Shown: in pieces, positions 6,365 through 12,211 of the stretch
Layout of the letters: the number at the start of each line of letters is the position of its first letter
How positions within the stretch are numbered: position 1 is the first letter of the stretch
Position numbers and translations under genes: made by a program
Notes under the pieces: model-generated
The model's input: only the letters and a program-made list of their open reading frames with translations
The model's database searches: none
What the model was told of the DNA's origin: nothing
DNA from: Bacillota bacterium
Lineage (GTDB): Bacteria; Bacillota; Clostridia; Christensenellales; CAG-138
Assembly (NCBI GenBank): GCA_023458615.1
Contig: JAEWYV010000001.1
Coordinates: 1-12,211 of the forward strand
Direction: 5' to 3'
Length of the DNA: 12,211 nucleotides

Positions 6365-7051
6365 ATGAAGAGATCTGAAGTAGAACGTTATATTGCCTGG
6401 GCCAAGCGCCTGATTGACGAGACGGGCTGCACACTGCCTTCGTTTGCCTATTGGACACTACAGGAATGGCGCGAAAAGGGCGCAAAGGCAGATGGCATGA
6501 AGAAGGTCATGCTCGGTTGGGACGTAACCGATTATGGCATGGGCGATTTTTCCAAGATCGGCAACGTGCTCTTTACCGTGCGCAACGGCAGCCTGCATGA
6601 CGCTTCTGTCGGGACCCCGTATGCCGAGAAGCTGATTCCGATTCTCGACGGCCAGCGCCTGCCGATGCACTGCCACCACAGCAAGACCGAGGATATCATC
6701 AACCGCGGCGGCGGCGTGATGTTTATGAAGCTCTACAATTCCCTGCCGAATGGCGCGCCGGACTTTGAGAGCGACGTTACCGTACTCTCCGACGGGCTGC
6801 CCATCACGGTTAAGGCGGGGGAAGAGTTCTATGTCACCCGTGGCAACAGCCTCTCGCTAACGCCGGGTATGTATCATATCTTTGGCGCCAAAGCGGGCGC
6901 GGGCGATCTGGTGGTTGGCGAGGTTTCTTCCATCAACGACGATAACATCGACAACGATTTCTATGAAGATGTCCAGCGGTTTGTTGCGATTGAGGAAGAC
7001 GTTCCCGCAACGGTCGTACTCTGTAATGAGTATGACAAGCTTCTGAAATAA
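6365..7051 (+). CDS. D-lyxose isomerase family enzyme
   Basis: The 228-residue length and sequence fit the cupin-fold D-lyxose isomerases (Pfam PF07385, the family of B. subtilis YdaE and E. coli O157 Z5688). These interconvert D-lyxose and D-xylulose, often also D-mannose and D-fructose, using a divalent metal such as manganese. The metal site is visible as MHCHHSKTEDIINRGGG (101-117), where His102, His104 and Glu109 are ligands, with the fourth ligand at His171 in GMYHIFG. The C-terminal EVSSINDDNIDN stretch is also typical. The enzyme should be cytoplasmic and convert an aldose brought in by the ABC transporter encoded next. Start: ATG 6365 is the only start giving the full N-terminus; GGAG (6350-6353) is 11 bases away, and another ATG at 6358 opens only a six-codon frame. 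An operator-like repeat lies just upstream. The true substrate may be a different aldose from lyxose. Confidence 0.9.
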   Translation: MKRSEVERYIAWAKRLIDETGCTLPSFAYWTLQEWREKGAKADGMKKVMLGWDVTDYGMGDFSKIGNVLFTVRNGSLHDASVGTPYAEKLIPILDGQRLPMHCHHSKTEDIINRGGGVMFMKLYNSLPNGAPDFESDVTVLSDGLPITVKAGEEFYVTRGNSLSLTPGMYHIFGAKAGAGDLVVGEVSSINDDNIDNDFYEDVQRFVAIEEDVPATVVLCNEYDKLLK

Positions 7052-7086
7052 CAGATAGCAGACGCATCGAATATTCTTTCAGAATC

Positions 7087-7243
7087 AGCAAGCCGAAAGG
7101 CAAATGAATCACAACTGGAATTTCCCGAAGAAAAGCAAGCCGAAAGGCAAAACAATCACAACTGAAATTTCCCGAAGAAAAGCAAGCCGAAAGGCAAAAA
7201 AATCACAACTGAAATTTCCCGAAAAGGGAATAAGCCGAAAGGC
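7087..7243 (+). repeat. Array of 47-base tandem repeats in the leader of the binding-protein gene
   Basis: Three units of 47 bases (7087-7133, 7134-7180, 7181-7227) are followed by a partial fourth (about 7228-7243). Units 1 and 2 differ at 3 positions; unit 3 differs mainly in its last 4 bases. Every unit begins around AAGCCGAAAGGC (at 7090, 7137, 7184 and 7232), which can fold as a GCC/GGC stem with a GAAA tetraloop. Units 1 and 2 also carry TTTC-CCGAA-GAAA, while unit 3 has the stronger TTCCC-GAAAA-GGGAA. The unit length is not a multiple of three, so this is not a peptide repeat. It lies between the isomerase stop and the AAGGAGG of the binding-protein gene, so it would be transcribed in the intercistronic RNA. 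A role in mRNA stability, processing or protein binding is inference. Confidence 0.9.
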
Positions 7244-7266
7244 ATATTAAAAGGAGGAAGAAAGCA

Positions 7267-8340
7267 ATGAAGAAAATCGTATTGATCGTGGTCTCTCTGC
7301 TGCTCGTGTCCGCAATGGTATTCGGATGCGCGCCCGCTGCGCAGACGACAACCGAAGCGGCCGCAACCGAAGCGCCCGCCGCGGAAGCAACCGAAGCCGC
7401 AGCTGAAGCCACCGAAGCACCCGCCGCGAATGATGACATCGTCGTCGCCGGCATCGTGTTCCAGGATGACCAGTTCATGAACATGCTCACCAAGGGCTAT
7501 CAGGATGCCGCTGCCGATGCAGGCGTGAAGTGCCTCACCGACAACACGCAGAACGACCAGGCCAAGGAAGTCGAACTGATCAACACCTACCTCGCACAGG
7601 GCGTGGATGGCGTTGCCATCGCCCCGCTGTCCTCTGATGCTTCCGTCGCCGCGCTGAAAGCAGCCGACGAACAGGGCATGAAGGTTGCCATCACGAACAT
7701 CAACCTCACCAACGCGCCGTTCATCGTTGGCGGTTTCACCTCGGATGACTACACCAACTGCCAGCTGGTTGGCCAGGTTGCCGCCCAGATCCTCAAAGAG
7801 CACTACGGCGACAAGACCCTGAAGATTGCTGTTGTCCAGTTTGCCTCCCTGCTGCCGGAAATCTCCGGTAACCGCGTGAAGGGCTACCTCGATGCACTCG
7901 ATGCCGGCGGCATCAAGTACGAAGTCGTTGCCGATCAGGATGCTTGGATGCAGGACACCGCGCTTGCAACCGCTGACGCCATCATCACTGCCAACCCGGA
8001 CCTCGACGCCATCATCGCTGTCAACGACGGCGGCACGATCGGCTCCGCACAGGCCGTTGTCAACGCCGGCAAGTCCGAGCAGATCATGGTCTTCGGTCAT
8101 GACGGTTCCGAGCAGATCGCCAGCATGCTGCTGGACGATGCCAACCCGCTGCAGGCGGTTGTTGCGCAGGATCCCTACGGTCAGGGCTACAACGCCATGT
8201 CCGTTCTGATCAAGGCCATCAAGGGCGAAGACGTCTCCGCCACGCAGGGCAAGTGCCAGTTCCTCCCGGGCATCGTCCTCTCCGTTCTGGACAAAGATGC
8301 CATCAATGCTTGGGTTGACACCAACTACCCCGCCAAGTAA
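7267..8340 (+). CDS. Sugar ABC transporter substrate-binding lipoprotein (periplasmic-binding-protein type 1)
   Basis: AAGGAGG (7251-7257) lies 9 bases before the ATG. The 357-residue product has a lipoprotein signal peptide: KK at 2-3, a hydrophobic core, and VFGC with the lipidated Cys at 21. A low-complexity Thr/Glu/Ala/Pro linker at about 27-54 would hold the binding domain off the membrane of a Gram-positive-type cell. Residues about 58-350 are a type 1 periplasmic-binding fold of the ribose/xylose/galactose class: IVVAGIVFQDDQF, GVDGVAIAPLSSDA, an AVNDGGTIGSAQAV stretch near 257-270, VFGHDGSEQ, and a hinge region VVAQDPYGQGYNA. It should capture the sugar outside the cell and deliver it to the permease. 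Codon choice is strongly biased to C-ending codons, more so than in the left half of the window, which suggests high expression. The repeat array precedes it and a stable hairpin follows. The sugar cannot be named from sequence. Confidence 0.93.
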   Translation: MKKIVLIVVSLLLVSAMVFGCAPAAQTTTEAAATEAPAAEATEAAAEATEAPAANDDIVVAGIVFQDDQFMNMLTKGYQDAAADAGVKCLTDNTQNDQAKEVELINTYLAQGVDGVAIAPLSSDASVAALKAADEQGMKVAITNINLTNAPFIVGGFTSDDYTNCQLVGQVAAQILKEHYGDKTLKIAVVQFASLLPEISGNRVKGYLDALDAGGIKYEVVADQDAWMQDTALATADAIITANPDLDAIIAVNDGGTIGSAQAVVNAGKSEQIMVFGHDGSEQIASMLLDDANPLQAVVAQDPYGQGYNAMSVLIKAIKGEDVSATQGKCQFLPGIVLSVLDKDAINAWVDTNYPAK

Positions 8341-8364
8341 GATTGACTTAAATTGACGCATCAA

Positions 8365-8392
8365 GGCGGGGAAGAACTTGTTCTTCCCCGCC
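8365..8392 (+). other. Intercistronic hairpin between the binding-protein and ATPase genes
   Basis: GGCGGGGAAGAAC (8365-8377) and GTTCTTCCCCGCC (8380-8392) form a perfect 13-bp stem; in practice the closing pair opens to give a CTTG tetraloop. GGATTGAA follows instead of a U-tract, so this is not a standard terminator. It probably protects the 3' end of the binding-protein message or gives partial termination, which would produce more binding protein than transporter, as is common in such operons. Confidence 0.75.
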
Positions 8393-8432
8393 GGATTGAA
8401 CACAACTCATTCCCGATGAAAGGCTGATCCCA

Positions 8433-9914
8433 ATGGCAATATTACGCACAGAACATCTGACCAAGGATTATCCGGGCTGCCGCGCGCTCGACGATGTGAA
8501 CGTGAGTTTTGAAAGCGGCAAGGTAAACGCGCTGCTCGGGAAGAATGGCTCCGGCAAATCGACGCTTGTCAAATGCTTTTCCGGCGCGATTCGTCAAAGC
8601 GCGGGCGAGTTTTATCTGGATGATGAGAAATGCAGTTTCTCGAAGCCAACGGAGGCCTATAGCCACGGCTTTGCGACCGTGTATCAGGAAATGAGCCTCG
8701 TCTCCGGCCTGACGGTTACGGAGAATATCTTCCTCGGCAGAATGCCCAAAAAGGGCGGACTGATCGACTGGAACAAGGCGCATGCCGACGCAAAACAGAT
8801 GCTTGACATGATGAAGGTCAACATCAACCCGAAAGAAATCGTCTCGCGCCTCTCCATGTGGCAGTGCCAGGTGGTCGAAATCACCAAAGCGATGAGCTTC
8901 AAGCCGAAAGTGCTCATGCTGGACGAGCCGACCTCCGCGCTGGCTTCCAACGAGATACAGATCCTGTTTGACGTGGTTCGCGAGCTGAAGAAACAGGACG
9001 TTATTATCATCTATATTTCCCACAAACTGCATGAAATTCCGCAAATTGCCGACACCGTCACCGTGCTCCGCGACGGGCACATGATTGGCAAGGTCAATAT
9101 AGAAGACGTACAGCACAAGGACATTCTGAGCATGATGTTTGGCAACGTTGCAATCCGCAAACGCCCCGCCGACATCGTCCCGCAGGAAGAGGTTGTGCTC
9201 AAGGTAGAAAACCTCACACGCGAGGGTAAGTTTCATGACATTAGCTTTGAACTGCACAAGAGCGAAGTGCTCGGCATCGCGGGCATGCTTGGTTCCGGCA
9301 GGACGGAGCTGCTCAAGTCCATCTTCGGCGCAGACCCCTACGACAGCGGCAATATCTATGTCAACGGGGTCAAGGTCAAGCAGAACGCCTCGCCGATCAC
9401 CATGAAAAAGCATGGTCTTGGGTTAACGCCGGAGGATCGCAAACAGGAAGGCTTGATCCTGATCCATTCCATTCAGGATAACCTTTGCTACGCGAGCATG
9501 TCCCGCACCTCCGTCGGCTGGCTGGAAAACAAGCGTTTCCGCTCGAAGATTGCCGATGAACAGGTGGACGGCCTGCAGATTAAGGTGCCGAGCGTGAAGG
9601 CGACCGCGGGTTCGCTCTCCGGCGGAAACCAACAAAAGGTTGTCGTCGGCAACTGGCTGAACACCCAGCCGCAGATCATGCTCTATGACGAACCGTCCCG
9701 CGGCATCGACGTTGCCGCCAAACAGCAGATTTTCGAAATCATGTGGGAGCAGTCCAAGCAGGGCATCTCGACCATATTTGTTTCGAGCGAATTGGAAGAG
9801 CTGTTGGAAACCTGTAACCGCATCCTCATCATGAGCGACGGCGCCATCACCGGCGAGGCCGTTCCGGAGGATCTATCGGTGGAAGCCCTATACTCACTGT
9901 GCATGGAGGATTGA
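8433..9914 (+). CDS. Sugar ABC transporter ATP-binding protein with two ATPase domains (RbsA/MglA/XylG family)
   Basis: At 493 residues this matches the duplicated ATPases of the carbohydrate uptake transporter 2 family. Domain 1: Walker A GKNGSGKST at 36-44, Q-loop region VYQEMSLVS at 83-91, signature region RLSMWQCQVVE at 139-149, Walker B VLMLDEP at 160-166, and H-loop His197. Domain 2: degenerate Walker A GMLGSGRTE at 284-292 (Arg in place of Lys), signature SLSGGNQQK at 394-402, Walker B IMLYDEP at 415-421, and SSE in place of the H-loop. The altered second domain is usual in this family and leaves domain 1 as the main catalytic site. The Trp in the first signature (LSMWQ) is not what I expect there. 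It would energise sugar uptake with the permease encoded next. AAGG (8420-8423) is the likely ribosome-binding site. The next start codon is only 2 bases after this stop, so the two are co-translated. Confidence 0.96.
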   Translation: MAILRTEHLTKDYPGCRALDDVNVSFESGKVNALLGKNGSGKSTLVKCFSGAIRQSAGEFYLDDEKCSFSKPTEAYSHGFATVYQEMSLVSGLTVTENIFLGRMPKKGGLIDWNKAHADAKQMLDMMKVNINPKEIVSRLSMWQCQVVEITKAMSFKPKVLMLDEPTSALASNEIQILFDVVRELKKQDVIIIYISHKLHEIPQIADTVTVLRDGHMIGKVNIEDVQHKDILSMMFGNVAIRKRPADIVPQEEVVLKVENLTREGKFHDISFELHKSEVLGIAGMLGSGRTELLKSIFGADPYDSGNIYVNGVKVKQNASPITMKKHGLGLTPEDRKQEGLILIHSIQDNLCYASMSRTSVGWLENKRFRSKIADEQVDGLQIKVPSVKATAGSLSGGNQQKVVVGNWLNTQPQIMLYDEPSRGIDVAAKQQIFEIMWEQSKQGISTIFVSSELEELLETCNRILIMSDGAITGEAVPEDLSVEALYSLCMED

Positions 9915-9916
9915 AC

Positions 9917-10921
9917 ATGTCAAGCGATATCAAGAGATTCAACAGCCGGAGTGCGAAGAACTTTGTGCTGGATCACATCATCGAAGTGCTGCTCATCATA
10001 CTCGTTGTGGTGATGACATTTGCTTCCAAGACGTTCTTCACCTGGCCGAACTGGGCCAATATCTTCCGCAACATGTCCATGAAGGGCGTCATCGCGTTTG
10101 GCATGACCATGGTCATCATCGCAGGACAGATCGACCTCTCCATCGGTTCAACCGTTGCGCTCAGCGGCGTCATCATCGCCCGCTGCTGCCGCGATTTGCC
10201 GGATGCGACCGGCATGACGCTGACCATGGCCTGCATCATCGGCATCGTCATCTCGTTTGTCATCGCAATCGTGATGGGTTTTGTCCACGGCTATGCGCAG
10301 CATAAATTTGGCATGCCTTCGTTCATCGTTACGTTGGCATCGCTCAACCTGTTATACGGCCTTGCGGGCATGCTCTGCGGCGGCTTCCCGATTGCGAACG
10401 AGTTTCCGGATTGGTTCAACAAGATCGGCACGGGCAAGATCGGCGGCGCACAGGGACTTCCGATTCCGGCGATCATCCTGCTTGTGGTATTCGTTATCTT
10501 CTATTTTGTGATGAACTACACGACGACCGGACGCTCCATCTACGCCGTTGGCGGCAATCCGGAGTCCGCGCGTCTTTCGGGCATCAACGTACTTGCCACC
10601 AAGATCATCGTGTTTGCCTCCGTGCAGTGCATGTGCGTTATCGCCGGTATGATCAACAGCGCGCAGGTCATTGCGGGCTCCTATAGCTTTGGCAGAGGCT
10701 GGGAGGTAGACGTTATCTCCGCTGTCGTCATTGGCGGAACAAGTATGCTCGGCGGTATCGGCAAGGTTTGGGGCACACTCATCGGCATCGTGTTCCTCGG
10801 CGTTATCGTCAACGGCATGACCATCCTCAACCTCGATATCTATGCGCAGTTTGTCGTCCGTGCGGTGCTGATGTTCTTCGCGGTTATGGTTGCAACCTTC
10901 CGCGCAAAGGCAAAGGCATAA
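9917..10921 (+). CDS. Sugar ABC transporter permease (RbsC/XylH family)
   Basis: The ATG at 9917 is chosen because GGAGGA (9905-9910) lies 6 bases upstream; a GTG 18 bases earlier overlaps the ATPase gene and lacks a good site. The 334-residue product is a BPD_transp_2 (PF02653) membrane protein with about eight to ten hydrophobic segments. Family landmarks are IIAGQIDLSIGSTVALSG at 67-84, the cytoplasmic loop TTGRSIYAVGGNPESARLSG at 203-222, which contacts the ATPase, and VVIGGTSMLGGIGKVWGT at 270-287. The N-terminus is cytoplasmic and polar. It should form the transmembrane channel of the importer whose binding protein and ATPase are encoded just upstream. Pentoses, hexoses and autoinducer-2 are all carried by this family; the isomerase neighbour favours an aldose. 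Confidence 0.95.
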   Translation: MSSDIKRFNSRSAKNFVLDHIIEVLLIILVVVMTFASKTFFTWPNWANIFRNMSMKGVIAFGMTMVIIAGQIDLSIGSTVALSGVIIARCCRDLPDATGMTLTMACIIGIVISFVIAIVMGFVHGYAQHKFGMPSFIVTLASLNLLYGLAGMLCGGFPIANEFPDWFNKIGTGKIGGAQGLPIPAIILLVVFVIFYFVMNYTTTGRSIYAVGGNPESARLSGINVLATKIIVFASVQCMCVIAGMINSAQVIAGSYSFGRGWEVDVISAVVIGGTSMLGGIGKVWGTLIGIVFLGVIVNGMTILNLDIYAQFVVRAVLMFFAVMVATFRAKAKA

Positions 10922-10943
10922 GTACCAGAAAGGGAGATTCGCT

Positions 10944-12005
10944 ATGAAAGAGATGACCTCGCTCGAACGCGTCCGCGCCGTGCTCAACGGCGAAATGCCG
11001 GATCGTGTACCGGTGATTCCGCAAGGATTCATGTTCTGCGCGGCCAACTGCGGCATGCACATAGGCCAGATCAACCGCGACCCGAAAAAGATGGCGGAGT
11101 CTCAGATTCGCACCCAGGAGCAGTTTGGCTACGATGGCTGCGTCATCGATGTAGACGACGCAACACTCGCGGAAGCCTGCGGCGCGCGTGCCCTGTTTCG
11201 CGAGGACGGCGTTGCGATTGTCGATGAAGAGCATCCCGCTCTGGAGGATCTGCGCGACATTGATAACCTCAAACTGCCCGACCCCTACAGTTCCGGCCGT
11301 CTGCCGGAATGGCTGGAAACGACCAAACGTATCATGGACGCCATCGGCGATCATGTGTTTGTGATGGGTCGTGCGGATCAAGGGCCGTTTGACCTACTCT
11401 GCCTCTTGCGTGGCGCGCAGGAGTTCATGATGGATCTCATCACCGAGGAGCCGGAGGTCATCCACCACGCGCTGGAATGGACAACCAAGGCGCATATCAT
11501 CTTCGCCAACGCGATGCTGGATATTGCGCACAGCACCAGCATGGGGGATTCCTACGCAGGACCAAACCTCGTATCTCCGGCGACCTACAAAACCTTTGCT
11601 CTGCCATATGAGCAGCAGGTTGTGAAAGCGGTGCAGACAAAGGATCGCCCGTATTCCATCCATATCTGCGGCAACACGACAAAGATCATCGACCAGATGG
11701 CGTTAACCGGCTCCAAAATATTGGAGGTGGACTGGCAGATGGATCTGGGTGCGGCGCGCGCCGCCGTGCCGGATCATGTGGTGCTGATGGGCAACATCGA
11801 CCCGAGCGATCCGCTCGTTCAGGGCACACCGGAGGATGTTGACCGCAAGGCAAAGGAGATCATCGAAAAGACGAAGGGGCGCGGGCTGATTCTCAGTTCC
11901 GGCTGCGCCATCGGGGCAAACACCCCGCCTGCCAACATTGCGGCGATGGTTGCCGCGGCGAAGAAATACGGCACCTATGAACAGCTGCGCATGATGCAGC
12001 GATAA
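10944..12005 (+). CDS. URO-D superfamily protein, MtaA/CmuA-like (putative cobamide or zinc methyltransferase)
   Basis: The ATG at 10944 follows GGGAG (10932-10936) by 7 bases and gives the family's usual start, ERVRAVLNGEMPDRVPVIP. The frame extends 18 codons upstream into the permease gene without a better site. The 353-residue protein is a URO-D superfamily TIM barrel. The apparent zinc triad of MtaA, MtbA and CmuA methyltransferases is present: His240 and Cys242 in SIHICGNTT, and Cys321 in LILSSGCAIGANTPPAN. EVDWQMDL (261-268) and VLMGNIDPSDPLVQGTPEDV (280-299) also match the MtaA side of the family. Such enzymes move methyl groups to or from a corrinoid protein and coenzyme M or another thiol. 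No corrinoid protein is in the window. As the last gene of the ABC operon, 22 bases after the permease, it probably acts on the imported sugar or a derivative; that is inference. It differs from the divergent URO-D gene at 3664-4725, which lacks the second Cys. Confidence 0.85.
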   Translation: MKEMTSLERVRAVLNGEMPDRVPVIPQGFMFCAANCGMHIGQINRDPKKMAESQIRTQEQFGYDGCVIDVDDATLAEACGARALFREDGVAIVDEEHPALEDLRDIDNLKLPDPYSSGRLPEWLETTKRIMDAIGDHVFVMGRADQGPFDLLCLLRGAQEFMMDLITEEPEVIHHALEWTTKAHIIFANAMLDIAHSTSMGDSYAGPNLVSPATYKTFALPYEQQVVKAVQTKDRPYSIHICGNTTKIIDQMALTGSKILEVDWQMDLGAARAAVPDHVVLMGNIDPSDPLVQGTPEDVDRKAKEIIEKTKGRGLILSSGCAIGANTPPANIAAMVAAAKKYGTYEQLRMMQR

Positions 12006-12015
12006 GCGAAAAATG

Positions 12016-12050
12016 GAAAGGGCGAGGGGAATCCCTTGTCCTTTCTTCTT
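12016..12050 (+). terminator. Rho-independent terminator after the sugar operon
   Basis: A 13-bp stem (12016-12028 with 12033-12045, including two G-T wobbles) closes a GAAT loop, followed by TTCTT. It begins 10 bases after the stop of the MtaA-like gene and should end the ABC operon transcript. The U-tract is interrupted, so some read-through to the next gene is possible. Confidence 0.8.
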
Positions 12051-12119
12051 AACTAGATCATAAGAACAATACTGGGATAAAGATCAATCTTGCATCCTGC
12101 GATACATGGGGGTAGATAT

Positions 12120-12211
12120 ATGAATCCAATTGACCTGCAGAAAAAGACAGGTAGCATCCAACAGCTCTGCCATATTCAAAAGGTACGTTATGAGGGCGAC
12201 GCGGCGGATCA
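12120..12211 (+). CDS. Start of a probable DUF4432 (mutarotase-like) family protein, truncated by the window edge
   Basis: ATG at 12120 follows GGGGG (12108-12112) by 7 bases, and the frame stays open to the window end, giving 30 complete codons. The peptide begins MNPIDLQKKTGSIQQLCHIQ and continues KVRYEGDAAD. The pattern of a short helix, TG-x-x-QQL and then an R/K-V-x-Y-x-E/G-G strand resembles the N-terminus of DUF4432 proteins (PF14486), which have an aldose-1-epimerase-like fold and are often found in sugar operons. Only 30 residues are visible, so the family call is tentative, but the gene start is well supported. A terminator lies between it and the ABC operon. I do not see a clear promoter in the intervening 69 bases. 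Confidence 0.55.
   Translation, partial: MNPIDLQKKTGSIQQLCHIQKVRYEGDAAD

Noticed and set aside
7087..7243. CRISPR array
   Set aside because: The units are head-to-tail copies of the whole 47 bases with no unique spacers, and no cas genes are present.
7156..8403. Open minus-strand frame of 415 codons opposite the binding-protein gene
   Set aside because: It is a shadow of the strongly biased codon use of the binding-protein gene, spans the repeat array, has low-complexity Gly/Phe/Arg stretches and matches no family I recognise.
8442..9413. Open minus-strand frame of 323 codons opposite the ATPase gene
   Set aside because: The plus strand encodes an unambiguous double ATPase here; the reverse frame has no domain features or ribosome-binding site.
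10352..11074. Minus-strand frame of 240 codons across the permease and MtaA-like genes
   Set aside because: It crosses two well-supported plus-strand genes and has shadow-like composition rich in Asp, His, Asn and Ala.

Overview
The window looks like a chromosomal segment of an anaerobic, gut- or sediment-type Bacillota (Clostridia-like) bacterium. Clues are a lipoprotein sugar-binding protein with a Thr/Glu/Ala-rich linker, a ROK-family repressor, purine-rich Shine-Dalgarno sites before most genes, moderate GC content by eye, and two URO-D/MtaA-type proteins of the kind common in anaerobes. The species cannot be fixed from this sequence alone. I see no rRNA, tRNA, CRISPR array, insertion sequence or phage gene.

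Left part (1-3667): a membrane-anchored protein with tandem lamin-tail domains on the minus strand runs off the left edge. A 422-base gap follows. Next comes a translationally coupled pair on the plus strand: a 66-residue one-helix membrane protein whose stop overlaps the start of a 457-residue protein that joins a kinase-like N-terminal signature to a SAM-dependent methyltransferase domain. A strong hairpin ends this unit. An EamA/DMT-type transporter follows and converges, with overlapping stop codons, on the next gene.

Right part (3664-12211): this is a sugar-uptake regulon. A URO-D-family protein on the minus strand is divergent from a ROK-family transcriptional regulator. The regulator's sigma-A promoter carries an inverted repeat over the -10 box. 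A near-identical copy of that repeat sits just before the next gene, a D-lyxose isomerase-family enzyme. Then come a ribose/xylose-type ABC transporter (lipoprotein binding protein, double ATPase, permease), an MtaA/CmuA-like URO-D-superfamily protein with an apparent His-X-Cys...Cys zinc site, a rho-independent terminator, and the first 30 codons of a probable DUF4432 (mutarotase-like) protein that leaves the right edge.

The most plausible joint role is regulated import and first-step conversion of an aldose or modified sugar: the ROK protein senses it, the ABC transporter imports it, and the isomerase makes the ketose. The two URO-D-superfamily proteins are the unexplained part. One keeps the metal ligands of cobamide methyltransferases, which raises the untested idea that the substrate is methylated. 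No sugar kinase, aldolase or corrinoid protein is present in the window.

The most unusual non-coding structure is an array of three 47-base tandem repeats plus a partial fourth (7087-7243), each unit encoding small hairpins, between the isomerase and the binding-protein gene. A degenerate copy of it may lie before the ATPase gene, next to a 13-bp intercistronic hairpin.
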